Below, in pieces: positions 45,734 through 59,600 of a DNA stretch of 64,000 nucleotides. Source of the DNA: Strongyloides papillosus (taxonomy: Eukaryota > Nematoda > Chromadorea > Rhabditida > Strongyloididae); NCBI GenBank assembly GCA_005656395.1, contig SRSI01000008.1:1-64000 (forward strand), in the 5' to 3' direction. The position numbers and the translations under genes are program-made. How positions within the stretch are numbered: the first letter of the stretch is position 1; every line of letters begins with the position of its first letter. Below the pieces are notes generated by a model that worked only from the letters and a program-made list of their open reading frames with translations, was not told the DNA's origin and did not search any database.

Positions 45734-46780
45734 ATGATAAGTCCTGAAGTCTTTAACAAGTGGAAAAATAATTTGTTACATCGCTTGACATTAGAAAAAG
45801 AAAAAGTTTTTTCTGAAGTAAACTTCAATGAAATTGGTGTTGCTAGAAAGCCAGATATGGCAAAAGAAACATATAGAAATATGTATAATGAAAATATAAA
45901 TTCTATTGAAAAAGAAAAAATTGAAAATGAATATAAAGAGCTTGTTTTAGAAATTGAAAAAGAAATAATTTGGTGTAAAATAGAGGGAGAAATTCGAAAA
46001 AGACATCAAGAAGAATTGTGCCAATCAATTTTAAATGCTTTTGATGTATTTGAAAAAAATGGAGAAAATTTTAGTGATTCAAAAATTTTAAATAAAAAAA
46101 TTAAAGATGAAGTAAAAAATGATCAAGAAGTAAGTAAGGAAGATTTTTTGAAATCTTTAACTTCTCCAACAGAACATATTGGAAAAAAATATGGACGATT
46201 ATCTGATGACAGTTACAAGTTGGCAAATGATAAAATTATTAGTCATTGTTTTGAAAATAAACATGATTTTATAATTTTTATAAGTATTAATTATTTAATA
46301 TATGATGAAGTAGTAAGTTCTTTTGCTATAGCTACTAGATCATTTGTCACATTTGGTTTAAAGAAAGAGAATTTTAAAAAAATACAAAAAAATGAATTTA
46401 ATGCTGTCTCAAGTCAAAATGATTTAAATAATGAAGTAAAATTAAAATTATTTCTAAAAAATACTATTAAATCAATGGAAGTTATTGAATCACTTGATAA
46501 AACTTTAAAAAAACCAAACATAATACTACTTGGACTTCCAAATTCTTCTGTTATGTATTTAAAATCTATTGAAACTGGTGATACGGATGGTAATTTTATA
46601 CCAGATAATGATACTAAAGCATTAGCATTTAAATATTATTCAAAAACAACATCCTTTGAAATTTATTTTTCACATTATATCTCAAGTTATCTTTCAAATT
46701 TGTCAAGAAACTATGCAGTAAAAAATTTTGGCGTTTTAAAAAATGATTTTCATATCTTGTGTCATAACTATGGTGAGTAG
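45734..46780 (+). CDS. Unrecognised helical protein
   Basis: The ATG at 45734 is preferred (MISPEVFNKWK). The frame is open back to 45605 but only with a TTG and a hydrophobic AT-rich run. 348 residues: a charged helical N-terminal half (KEKIENEYKELVLEIEKEII, EIRKRHQEELCQSILNAFD) and a mixed C-terminal half (FIIFISINYLIYDEVV, PNIILLGLPNSSVMY). The sequence at the end, TATG|GTGAGT, could be a splice donor, so the gene may continue. It lies near Y and transposase copy 2 and may belong to the same element. No family recognised. Confidence 0.5.
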   Translation: MISPEVFNKWKNNLLHRLTLEKEKVFSEVNFNEIGVARKPDMAKETYRNMYNENINSIEKEKIENEYKELVLEIEKEIIWCKIEGEIRKRHQEELCQSILNAFDVFEKNGENFSDSKILNKKIKDEVKNDQEVSKEDFLKSLTSPTEHIGKKYGRLSDDSYKLANDKIISHCFENKHDFIIFISINYLIYDEVVSSFAIATRSFVTFGLKKENFKKIQKNEFNAVSSQNDLNNEVKLKLFLKNTIKSMEVIESLDKTLKKPNIILLGLPNSSVMYLKSIETGDTDGNFIPDNDTKALAFKYYSKTTSFEIYFSHYISSYLSNLSRNYAVKNFGVLKNDFHILCHNYGE

Positions 46781-47243
46781 TAAGTAATTAAAGATTTCAA
46801 AGATATAAATATTATATAAATGTATTAGAACAAAATTGAAGAAAATTAATTTTTGGAAGAAAATTTTTGAATAATTCTGAATGTTATATATTATTTTAAT
46901 ATGTTAGTACAAAATTAATTTTATTTTTTAAATTAAAAATTTTAAAATAATTATGAATATTATTATTTATTTTATTGTCAGTACAAAACTAATTGTGAAG
47001 TTGTAATTAAAAATTTTTAATACAATTAATTTAAATTTTTACACGATGATACTATCCAATTACTTATTTAAAACAGCAATAAAATTGTACAGTTAAATTT
47101 ATAAAATATATGTCATAATATAATTTTTTTAAAAATAATTAAAAATTCACTTTTAAAAATAAAATCGTATCAAAGAATTTGTAGAACATTCTAATTTTCA
47201 GGTTTTGTAATGTTTGTAATAAAAAAGATGAAATTATAATTGT
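46781..47243. other. AT-rich intergenic stretch
   Basis: No gene seen; it separates two convergent units. Confidence 0.5.
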
Positions 47244-48460
<1,217 letters not shown>

Positions 48461-49253
48461 TATTCAATTTATAATAATTAAATAGTAAAAAGAGTAAATG
48501 TTAACATAAAAATTTTCTTAATTTCATACGTGAATAACAATGATAAATTTATATTTTATCACTCAAAATTTAAATAATAAGAAATTTTTATGATATATTG
48601 TTTAAAAATTCATTCAATAAAGCTTACTTTTTAGAATTTTTTCATATATTAAATTCTTAATATGTTTATTGTTTGTCAATTTTGTAATAAACAACACCAT
48701 TGTAGCCATATAATACATCATTTAAGAATTTGCTCAAATATTATAAATGATACCTCTATAACATTACAATGCCCAATAACAAATTGTTCAAGAAATAGAA
48801 ATTTTCCAAACAATATGAATCTCAAAAATCTTTACGCCCATTTTAATAGAAATCACTATAAACAAGTTTCAAGATGGACAGGTTGTAATGGATGTGAGAC
48901 AACAGAAAATTTGGAAAATACTGAAGATACCGAGCCCATTTCTTCTTTAAATTCTTCAAATAATTTAGAAGATTTTAATAATTCTGAACCCATTTCTTCT
49001 TTAAATTCCTCAAACAATTTAGAAGATTTTGAAAATCTTGAATTAATTTCAGAAAAAATTGAAAAATTACTACTGAAATTTGTTGCATATAATCATGGAA
49101 CAGATAAAATGTATTATTCAATTGTAAATTTAATAAATGATATTGGGAAAATTACACAAAATGATAAATTATTAAATGCACTTCAAAATTGTAAAATAAA
49201 GAGAACTTTACGTGAAAAAAATTTAGTCGTGAATGAAAAAACTCTTTGTGGTT

Positions 49254-49390
49254 TGTGGTGTTAAAAACACCTAATAAGATAAAGATGAGTTATTTAAAAC
49301 TTTATAAGAAACTGAAAAATACAATAAAGACTTTATATATATATGATAGTTATTTCTTTTTTTGCGTCAAACATGCTGTTTGACGTGGCA
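49254..49390 (-). repeat. 3' LTR of element D
   Basis: TGTGGTGTTAAAAACACC...GACGTGGCA on the plus strand, same as 61479-61615. The 14 bases inside it (TCCGGGGGAGGGGA on plus) are purine-rich on the non-coding strand. Confidence 0.93.
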
Positions 49391-52300
49391 TCCGGGGGAG
49401 GGGATAAGGTACTTATTTCAACAGGCTCAGAAACTCTTCCGTATTATCATGTGAAGGAAGTGTAATACCAATTTCTCTCAACGGGTTGAATATTTCTGAG
49501 TTAAGACTTTCCAATTCGAATTGACCTTTGGCAACTTTATCAACAAAAGAGTGAAGAGGAAAAGCATCTCTTATACAGTGGTAAACCCAATATGATGGAG
49601 ATTTAAGGTCTGATATTTGTTTCCATAAGCTGGAGTGGGGAAAATTCTCTCTCTCATCAAACCAATTTTTATACCATTCATTACTATAGGTATTTGATAC
49701 ATAATCACAATCAGTGATAACTATTAATTTTTTGACGTTAAGATGTTGAGCTATCTTTAAAGCAAACAGAAGTGCATACGTTTCCATACGTGGTGCAGTT
49801 GAGCGACCAACGGCAAATGATCTTCTAGATATAAGCAAAGGGGATTTGTTATAACAACCAACAATACCAACACCATGTCCGACCATCAAGCATTCCTGTA
49901 TGTTTTTAGAGTTCGAAGCACTTCCGTCAATAACAGCGAAAGAGCAATCGGGATTTTGTTTTAATAATGTTAAAAGATCGATTTCGGACTTAATAGACGG
50001 CTGGAGAGATTTCAGCTCAATTTGTTGCTCATAATCAATTTCAACATGGTTTTCATTGAGAGACGTATTATCGACAGGGATCTCAAAACTCATATTATTC
50101 ATGACATCCGACAATTCATGAACATGTCTTTCCAGAGATTCGTCCAACGCATGTTGGTAGTCCGGGGGAGACGAAGGAGGGGTTGTTAGAGGAGATTCAG
50201 GAATTTGCAAAACAGGTTCAGTTTTGTTCAAAAGTACTGAGTCGGCTAACGTGTACGGTGCATATAAAGGAGAAGGAGTACCTTCAAAAACATAATTCGA
50301 AGAAATTAAATGTGTCATCCCGTCTTCATCTTCTACTAAAGATACTTGACGGCCATACGTACCAAGAAGTTTACCTCTTTCAAATTTTTCTGACGCAGTA
50401 CCACGAGGTTTAAAGTAAATATCTTTAGGAGATGGAACACATTCTTCAAAAGTAGGTAATTTAACAGGTAGAACTGCACAATTTAAGTAGTATTTTTCGG
50501 CTGGTGACAGAAACTGAACTTCACCATTCGTATTTTTTGTTCTCGACAACGAAGTATTCAATGCATTAGCAGCCCATTGCAATCTTTGAGAGGGTGAGAT
50601 ATTCAACAGAGCAGCTTTTTTGAGTTTCTTCTTAAGTGAACTAATACGACCTTCGATTCGACCATTTGACTCTGGGCGATACTTAACGGAAGTAATCTTC
50701 TGAGAATTGGACGGCTGGGAATCGTTGTGAAAACAGATCTCATATGAGGAAAAAAACTCTGACAAAGCGTTAGACGTAAGGGCAGGCTCCCCATCAGAGA
50801 TAAGGATTACAAAAGGATATTCGTCCATTATAGGACTAAAAAAATTAATAAGAGATTGAGAGGATTTATCAGGTAAATCCTGAGCATAAATATAATTAGA
50901 AAAATGATCAACAAGCACAATTACTGTTGAGTTATCAATATAGCATAAATCAAATGAACCAATTTGTCTAGGGTGTGCAGCAGTGACCCATGACACATAC
51001 AATTTATTAGGAAGTTTTCTCATTGTTAAACATGAATGACAACTACCGACAATTCTGTCAACAACAGAAGAAATATTATGACAGTAAACAGAAGATTTAA
51101 TCTTCCTTCTAATATCAGTCGTTCCAGCGTGTGTAGCAAAATGAATAATCTTAACCGCTTTTTCAACTAAACTAAGATTAACTACCGGACGTCTCTCAAA
51201 GCAAATCAAAGGACCATCGAAATGAAGTGCATCTAAGTCTTTAATAAACGGTGCATCAATTTTATTTATGTCCTTGAAACTACCATTGAGGAACTCTTTT
51301 AGTAGATGGCATGTTGCATCTGTACTTTGGAACTTAACAATTTCGTCAACATCAAATTCACTCACAGTACTAGGCGTCTGTTTGGGTAACACAATTTTTG
51401 TGGAATTTGATACTAATTTTGTAAGAGACTGTTCACATTTATGTGGTGAAGTTTCTTTTATTATTTCAAGATTTTCTATAAGAATCGTTGCTGCCAACTT
51501 CTGTAATCTAGAAGACTGGTCGAGAACTGATTCAAAGGGTGAGGTTAAAATGGTAAATACGAAAGGGCTTCTAGTGAGAAGAACTACTTTTCTGGATATT
51601 ATAAATCTACGTTCATGCTCTATCAAGGACTCTAAAGTAAGAAGTTCTTTCTCGGCAGGTGAATAATTATATTCTGCTTTATTCATCTTACGCATAAATA
51701 CGGAGACTAATTTTTTATTGTTTAATTTATTTTTATTATTGGAATTATCAAAAAAGTATGCATGACCATGAATTGAATCATGTGTTGGTAATGCTTCAAA
51801 TATAATAGTGGAATTTCTAGGAGGGTGGTGCATAACAAGGAAATCTTTAATAGCTACTTGTAGCTTATTCCAATCAGCTTGTCTACGCTCATTGAGGGTA
51901 TATTCTTCTGCTGCTGATGGATGTAAGCTTGCTGTTATCTGACTAAACTCTTTTATATGTCTACCTACGTATGAAAATTTTCCCAAGACTGACTTGGCTT
52001 CTGTTTTATTAGTGGGTGCTCTAAAAAGTTCTAGCTCAATCTTTCTATCTTCTTGAACATGAATGCCTTCACAATCTATCTTAAATCCCATGAATGTCAC
52101 AGAGGAACAATTCCATTCAGATTTGGATAAATTTATTTTTAAATTATAATCATTACACATTTGAAGAAATTTCAATACATTGCTTTCTAACGAGTGGTCA
52201 TCACCAAAAAGTAATGTGTCATCAATGTATAAAAGGTAGTTTTGGATATTGTATATTTGGAAAAGTTGTTCCATCTTTTGTTGAAACAGTTGTGCGCTAC

Positions 52301-52486
52301 ACGAATATCCGAAGTTAAGAACGTTGGAAACATAAGAACCAAATGTTGTTGAAAAGCCAAAGATATACTTATCTGATTCTTCTAAAGCTATGCTCTTAAA
52401 TGCTGCTGTGAAATCAAATCTATAAAACCGTTTTGCACCTGCAATACGATCTTGCATATCTTGGTGGGAGAGTAAAGGAAGATATA

Positions 52487-52814
52487 CAGGGTGTCCAGAA
52501 AGTCATCACCCCATTTTGATACAATGTAACTTTTTTCGTTTGTAATATTTATTTACGATTTTATAATCATTGTAAAGTTTAACTCGTGCTAAATTAAATG
52601 GTTAATAAAAATTAAAAAATAATTAATTTTAACAGGAGTTATTAACATTTATATGATGTCAATTTTTTTTAAGAAAAATTTTTGTTGTTTTTTAAATTTT
52701 TAACAGATTAAACCTTTTGTAAATATGATGTTTGTTTACATTATTTATGTTCTTTTAAAGTGAAACTTATTTTATCTAACATATTTCAAAATTGGTGAAA
52801 TTGGAATACTTTTA
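52487..52814 (+). repeat. Left terminal inverted repeat of the mariner
   Basis: Pairs with 54234-54561 (positions sum to 107048). Much longer than the roughly 30 bases common in mariner elements. Confidence 0.9.
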
Positions 52815-52966
52815 GACATTTGTAAAGACATTAATATTAAGTCCATTTTATCATGCGCAATTAATCGTAATTAAACGTTTTTGTGTATTTAATTACAAAT
52901 ATTACTAAAGACATAGTTTAACACAATTAAAATTATTAATTCTAATTTTAAAAATATCAATTATGA

Positions 52967-54103
52967 AATATTACTTTTTTAAGATGACCACCTTTTTCTT
53001 CTTCAACAAGTTTTGCTCTATCAATGGCACTATTCATAGTTCTTGTTAATGTATCAATTGTAATGGAATTTATTACATTTCTAATATTGAGTTTCAATTG
53101 GCTTAATGTTTTAGGATTATTTTGATATACACGATTTTTAAGATAACCCCATAAAAAAATCGGGTGTTGTTAGATCTGGGGATCTCGATGGCCAATTTAC
53201 AGGTGAATTTCTTGATATTACCCGATTATTAAATATTTTTTTTAATAATTCAATAGTCTTAGCAGCAGTATGCGATGGAGCTCCATCTTGCTGGAACCAT
53301 GTATCTTTTGGAAATGCTGCTAACTCAGGAACCAAAAATTTTTCTAACATTTCTCGGTATCGTTTTACATTTATCATTAATAATTTACCTTTTTTATCTT
53401 CAAAAAAGTATGGTCCAATTATTTTCTTTGATGTTATTCCACACCATACTGTAACTTTTTTTGACTTCATTTTTTTATTAATAATTTTTCTAGGATTTTT
53501 CAAACTCCATTGTCTGTAATTTTGTTTGTTTACAAAACCATTTAAATAGAAATTTGCTTCGTCACTCATTATTAATTTATCAATAAAATTACAGTCTTTT
53601 TCAATTAATTCTTTAATTTTTTCAGCATAATCTATTCTTTGGTTTTTATCAACAGGTAATAATTCATGTGCTGTTTGTGGTTTATAGGGGAAAAATTTTA
53701 TTTTATGCTTCATAACATCATGAAGTGTTGATTTGGCCATACATAATTGTTGGGCGCGTTTTCTTAATGAAATATTTCCATCTACTAAAACATTTTGTTT
53801 TATTTTTTCAATATTCTCAGTTGAAGACATTGTACGGGGTCTTCCTGGACGATTCACGTCACTTACAGATCCATGTTTATTAAAACGTTTAACAATATTT
53901 CTTATCGTTTGACGAGTTGGAGCATTTCTCGTTTTGAAATATTTTTTATAACATTTTTGTGTAAGAATAATTGATAAGTTGTTTACGTAATAACATTCTA
54001 CAACTATTGTTCGCTCAAATTGGCTATACTTGAATTTTTGTGCAGAAATAGCATACAATGTTAGAAAAAGTAGAAATAATTTATAATTATCAGTACAAAT
54101 CAT
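52967..54103 (-). pseudogene. DD41D transposase with a one-base frameshift
   Basis: ATG at 54103. Helix-turn-helix region FERTIVVECYYVNN, then RQTIRNIVKRFNKHGSV and a GRPRT motif. The catalytic domain has MSDEANFYLNG, WFQQDGAPSHTA and SPDLTTPDFF. In the T run after PDFF (near 53160) the frame leaves the expected continuation and stops at 53138. Codon-like sequence continues in the adjacent frame (WGYLKNRVYQ ... LVEEEKGGHLKK) to 52967. One base seems to be missing from the run. All three acidic residues precede the break, and about 60 residues are lost. A sequencing slip in the homopolymer is an alternative. Confidence 0.85.
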
Positions 54104-54233
54104 ATTTTTTTCGAAAAAAATATTTTAAATTACACTTTTAAATATAATTTTTTTGGATAGCATATGCAACTTTTATTTATGCAATGAAAGGGAAGTTTTT
54201 TTTAATTGTATTTATAGCTTTTTTACACACGTT

Positions 54234-54561
54234 TAAAAGTATTCCAATTTCACCAATTTTGAAATATGTTAGATAAAATAAGTTTCACTTTAAAAGAACA
54301 TAAATAATGTAAACAAACATCATATTTACAAAAGGTTTAATCTGTTAAAAATTTAAAAAACAACAAAAATTTTTCTTAAAAAAAATTGACATCATATAAA
54401 TGTTAATAACTCCTGTTAAAATTAATTATTTTTTAATTTTTATTAACCATTTAATTTAGCACGAGTTAAACTTTACAATGATTATAAAATCGTAAATAAA
54501 TATTACAAACGAAAAAAGTTACATTGTATCAAAATGGGGTGATGACTTTCTGGACACCCTG
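54234..54561 (-). repeat. Right terminal inverted repeat of the mariner
   Basis: Partner of 52487-52814. Confidence 0.9.
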
Positions 54562-56418
54562 TATATCCTGGATATGTTTATTTACTTGTTTCGCATCAAT
54601 GACTAAGCGAGGTTTAGATTCATTGATAACATGCGTAGGAGATGTAAGGTAAGGATCAAATTCTTGCCTAATTTTGCCCTCTACTATTTCTTTACGTAAT
54701 GTTTTTGCCAAGTATTTTAACTTCTCGTCCTTAGGTCTATAACTTCTAAATAATTTTCTCTCTGGTGTAGAAGAGAGGGGAATAGATGTGATAAGAACAG
54801 GTTGGAGAATACTATCATCGAATATCTTTGGATGACTTAACAAATAGCTAACAATATGTGGTTGACTCTCATTTAACTCATTTAGTTGAGCGATAAAAGA
54901 TTCCTTTCTATTTCTAGCTTCCTCTAGTTTACCGTCAACGGATATGTCTAATTCCTGACAAAGACCACCACTAATGGAGCTCTCATTACATGAAGATACG
55001 TAGAAGCGACATGTGACATTTTTAGTTAACTCTATCTTCGAAACATTAACATCTAAGAAACCGATAAAATTTGAACTAGTATTATTTACTCCTTTTACCT
55101 CAAAGTTTTCTCTATGGAAACGCCAGTTATGCTTTTGCACTTCTTGTAATGCTAAAATGTTACACGTAGCTCCACTATCTAACATGACTACCACATCTCT
55201 ACCAAAAATACGGATGGCTTCGTAGACTAAAGGACTATACGAAAGATTCTCATCTACTAATGTCTTTTTTGACTGGAGGTTTCTATTACCCCAAGATATC
55301 GTAGAATTGCCTGCTTCTGGAGAATGCTTAATGCTATCTGTTTTAATCATCAATTCAGAGCTATCAGTATTGTTAACCCTATCTTTAACTTTATCTGAAG
55401 ATACTGACTGCAAAACAGATTTATCTTCTCTTCTAAACTTAGAGGGATAGGTACTACTTTTAAAGGAACTGTCGTTTCTACTCTCTGATGGTACTAGTGA
55501 TCGTTTAAACTCATTAATCGTAAAATATTCGTCAACTGCAGCAATTACCTCAGTAAAAGTGAAATTACTAACCTCAGATAGGCAGCTTCGTAAACTATCG
55601 TCTGCCTCACATACTATCTTATAGAGGATGACTTGCTCTTTCTCATTATTGCTCATGAACGACAACAGTGATTTTAAACGCATAGCATAAGTTTTAATAT
55701 TCTCATGTTTTTGTTTCTTTGCTCTAGCTAAATTCATTAACTCATTAACGGGTCTATTAGGGACTTCTGATAACAAGGAATTACAAAATTCTTCCACGGC
55801 TTTTTTACTCCATGACTCAGTGTCTTTGTAAGTATCAAAAAATAAGCTGATGGTAGAATTACTTTGTATTCTCAAAAATTGCTTAACATAATCAAAATCT
55901 TGTTTAACGTCAATATCACTAATTAGGAAAATTTTATTTAAATAGTCTAAGTATTCCTTTGAGTTTCCTCTAAACTTATCTAGGGGTGTCGCGTCAAACT
56001 TAATCTGATTACTAGTCATGATTTCTTGTCGCTTAAGAATACGTCGATCTATGTCCGTTTTAACTTAGTGAGAATTATGTATGAATTATAAGTAACAAAA
56101 TTTAATAAATACAAAATAAATAAATTAAAGTAGTGAATTATATATTATATATTTGAAATTAAATATTTGTATCCGGTAAATTGAAAAAATTTAAATTTAA
56201 TTGTGATAAATATGAGCAATATAATGCTTACAATTCAAAACAATGATATGTAATATATATAAAAAATATTGGTATATATGAGATGATGATTACAATTTTA
56301 TATTTGTAAATGTAATCAAAATGACAATAAATAAATAAATTAAGAAAATTTTTAGACTTATGAAGTGTCTAATTAATAAAGAGGGGAATGAGGAAAAACG
56401 ACTAACTAAAACTATTTG

Positions 56419-56628
56419 TGTTAAATTATATTAGACCAAATATAAATATAATTTATTTTATCCTTCAATAACCAAGGCCTAAAAAATATACAATAGACCA
56501 ATCCAATATAAAACTTACCTTGGTATTGGTTAGTAATTTACTGACCATTCAGTAAAAAACATACTCTTTTATACCAAGGTATCATCAAAATAAAGCTAAC
56601 ACGTCATACATGTTTTTTAAACATGACA
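56419..56628 (-). repeat. 3' LTR of element E
   Basis: TGTTAAATTATATTAG...AACATGACA on plus. One C/A difference from the other LTR within the CAGTAAAAAA stretch. Confidence 0.93.
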
Positions 56629-56682
56629 TGCACAACATAAAACAGAAATAATATCATAATAAATAAATAATTAGTAATTTAA

Positions 56683-59600
56683 TTAATCTAAAAGTTTTGA
56701 GCACAGAGCTTTACCCAATTCTGCAATAGTCATATCCGTAATGTTCAGAGGTTTCAATATAACCGCAACTTTAGAAACTGCCAAATCCTTAGCTAAAGCA
56801 TCAGCTCCCTTATTTAATACAGACATTTTGCCACTATAGTGAAGTACATCAGGCTTCAAAGTCCTCATGCCTATCCTGATAAAATCCAATTTCTCCCATA
56901 ACTTCTGATGAACTTGTTTAGGGTTACGTGCATAAGATTTCAGCTTACTTATTTCACTTGCACCTTCTACCACATAGATATTATCAGACAATATCACACA
57001 ATTCTTATCTTTAAATTCTTCCGCCAATAAATGAGCTGCAATCATAGCTACCAATTCCATTTTGTCTGAAGTAGCTTCTTTAAACATATTACTAGCCCTA
57101 TATAATTGCACAGTGTCTTCCTTTATCAACCAACGAATTATACCAATACCATGATGCTCACTTTTTTTAGAATTATTTGCACTTCCATCTACTGCATAAA
57201 TAACTTCATAATCCTTACATAAAGCATCGACATCATCATCATTTACAACTTTTCTTTCTACAAGATTCATATTAGACATACTTTCATCGAAGAATTGATC
57301 ATTTATAGCTAATGATTCATTTCTTTTCCTATCATTGCAAGATTTACTTTCATTAACCAACAGATCTGTACCCTGAACATCTTTGATAAGAAGTTTATCC
57401 AATTCTTTACCATTAAAAGATTCAGTTGAAGATGACAATTGGTCAATTTTATCATCCAATTCTTTTTCATTGAGAGATCCATTTATAGACAAAATTTCAT
57501 CCATTTTATCATTAACTTTCTCCTCCTCATTAAACGTCAAATCAATTGATGTTGAACTCGGAGGGTCACCAAACAATTCAACAATTTCCCACATCTCATC
57601 ATCATCAGTGGGTTCCTCCTCCACACTAGCATTTTCTTTTACATAGTCAATTGAAATAAAGTATTCCTTACCATCATCGACCCTTACATGAGCAATTCTT
57701 TTACCTAAATAACCAACCAGCTTTCCTTCCTCAAATTTACGTGCTAGTTTTCCTCTAGGTTTGAACCAAACATTTCTTTCTTTACTTAACAACTGATAAC
57801 GGGTTTCTTCATGTGGTCTTGGTTTCCTGAATCCTAAAGCGTAAAATCTCTGAGCTCGCTTCTTTGAAGCATTAATAGCAGCTACACTCATTACTAGGCA
57901 TTCATTAATATTACTTGAGATAGATTTAAATTTATCCATTTTTCTCCTCAAGATACCAATATGACGTTCTACCAACCCATTTGATTCACTGTGATATATT
58001 GGTGAATTCAACTTCGTTGTAACAATATTTGATATTCTTTTTTCATTCAACCAATTTACCAGTTCTGTAGAGTTAAGGGTGGGTTCATTATCCACAACAA
58101 TGTATTGAAACGGGTGTTGCATAAATATTCCGTTGAGACATTCAATTACCGATTTAGTTGATTTTACCTTCAACTTCCAAGCCCATACATAATTGGAAAA
58201 TGCATCCACAAGTACCAGAATCCTCATCCCTTCATACATCATTATATCTAGGTGTCCTCTATGTCTGGGGTATTCTGCCTGAAACCATCTGTATGATTTA
58301 GCTTTAGACGGTTTGTTCCTACTATTACTTTGACATATTTTACATTCAGTATAAACTTGATTATATACAGGTCCACTCCCAATACACACATACTTCTCAC
58401 TCATTTCCTCCTTCATCATTACAGCACATGTGTGAGTTTTAACATGCCACTCATATGTTTTACGTTTCAAATATTCCTTCGATACAATAGGTTTGTTGTC
58501 AAATACAATAACTCCTTCTTGCATTTCAATCAGATCTGTACCATTTCTTAATAAAGCTGGTAACTTCTTCATACACATATCTGTCTGATCTATCCATGAT
58601 TCCAAAATCATGTTTATCAAGGGGTTATCTTTCTGATCTTCTAGCAATTCACCATGTTCATATGCAGACATGTAACTTGGAAGATTATTTGTTTCCAGAT
58701 ATCTTATTTTACTTAACTTAACTTTAGTATTATCATTAACCACTTTAACTTTCACACCCGATAAGATAATAGGAACAGCAAACTTCATGACTCTCCTGGA
58801 CATGTCACTTCGATTCAAAACATCATCTCGTAAAATCCATTCAATAGCAGTTGATTTAGTTATGATACTCAACTCATGACCATAACCGTGATAATGTTTT
58901 ATCGCATTTTCAAGTGCTAATAATTCCAATTCACATTTGTTATAATTTCTTTCAGAGTTAGATAAGGTCTTCTCAATAACCTGTACAATTTTCTTAACAT
59001 CTTTCATCACATAAACCTCCGTATCTACAGTTTCCTGATGTAAATCAAAATCAGCCACCTCAAAGATCAAAATGTCATTCTTTTCTGGAATGTATAAGGT
59101 TCTCGTCTCCTTCAGGTTGGATTGTATCTCCTTCCAAGTTTCTTCTAATAACTCTCTCTCCGGAAGTGCATTTCTCTTACTTGCAATCCTCTTTATCAAC
59201 ATGGCAATATCTTTAATATATGCCCTGCAATATTGAAGCTTACCAATAGAAGTTTGAAGCTCACTTACACTTCTAGGAACTTTAAGACTCTGCAACTCCA
59301 CGAGTTTCTTGTTTTCAATAGACATTCCTAAACGTGAGAATGTTTGTCCCAGAAAATCCATCGACTTCATCTGAAATTGACATTTCTCGAGGTTGATGGG
59401 CAGGTTATACTTTGAACATAATCGAATAAATTTCACCCAACTCATCACCTGATTTTCCTTCTTTCCAACAAAAGCCAAATCATCAACATAATTGATAACT
59501 AAAGTTTTATCTAATTCAAATTCATCCAATAATTGTCTTAACTTGTTAGTATATATCGCAGACGAAGACTTGTAACCAAATTGAAGTCTAGGCGATATGT

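Larger units (their letters stand above)
52487..54561. mobile_element. Mariner/Tc1-type transposon with 328-base terminal inverted repeats
   Basis: Ends CAGGGTGTCCAGAAAGTCAT and its complement. TA target duplications are at 52485-52486 and 54562-54563. The inverted repeats 52487-52814 and 54234-54561 match throughout by eye. The 2075-base element carries one transposase gene on the minus strand. Spacing between the second and third catalytic acids is 41 residues with Asp last, so a DD41D-type member of the IS630/Tc1/mariner superfamily. It interrupts RT of element D. Confidence 0.93.
49413..56019 (-). pseudogene. Gag-Pol of element D, interrupted by a mariner
   Basis: ATG at 56019 (MTSNQIKFDATPLDKF) opens a Gag. 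Protease follows (VMLDSGAT near 55190), then the start of RT up to 54564. The mariner interrupts, and RT resumes at 52484 in phase (FDFTAAF; YIDD near 52215). The following Ty3-type RNase H is degenerate: FEALPTH replaces TDAS and TRSP replaces TDH. Integrase: HHCC near 51150-51030 and catalytic residues in CYIDN (50945), SDGEP (50795) and NGRIEGR (50655). A second, intact RNase H ends the protein: VIDGSA (49935), METYAL (49785), TDCDY (49715) and FVDKVAK (49530). About 1509 codons if uninterrupted. Only the insertion inactivates it. Confidence 0.88.
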
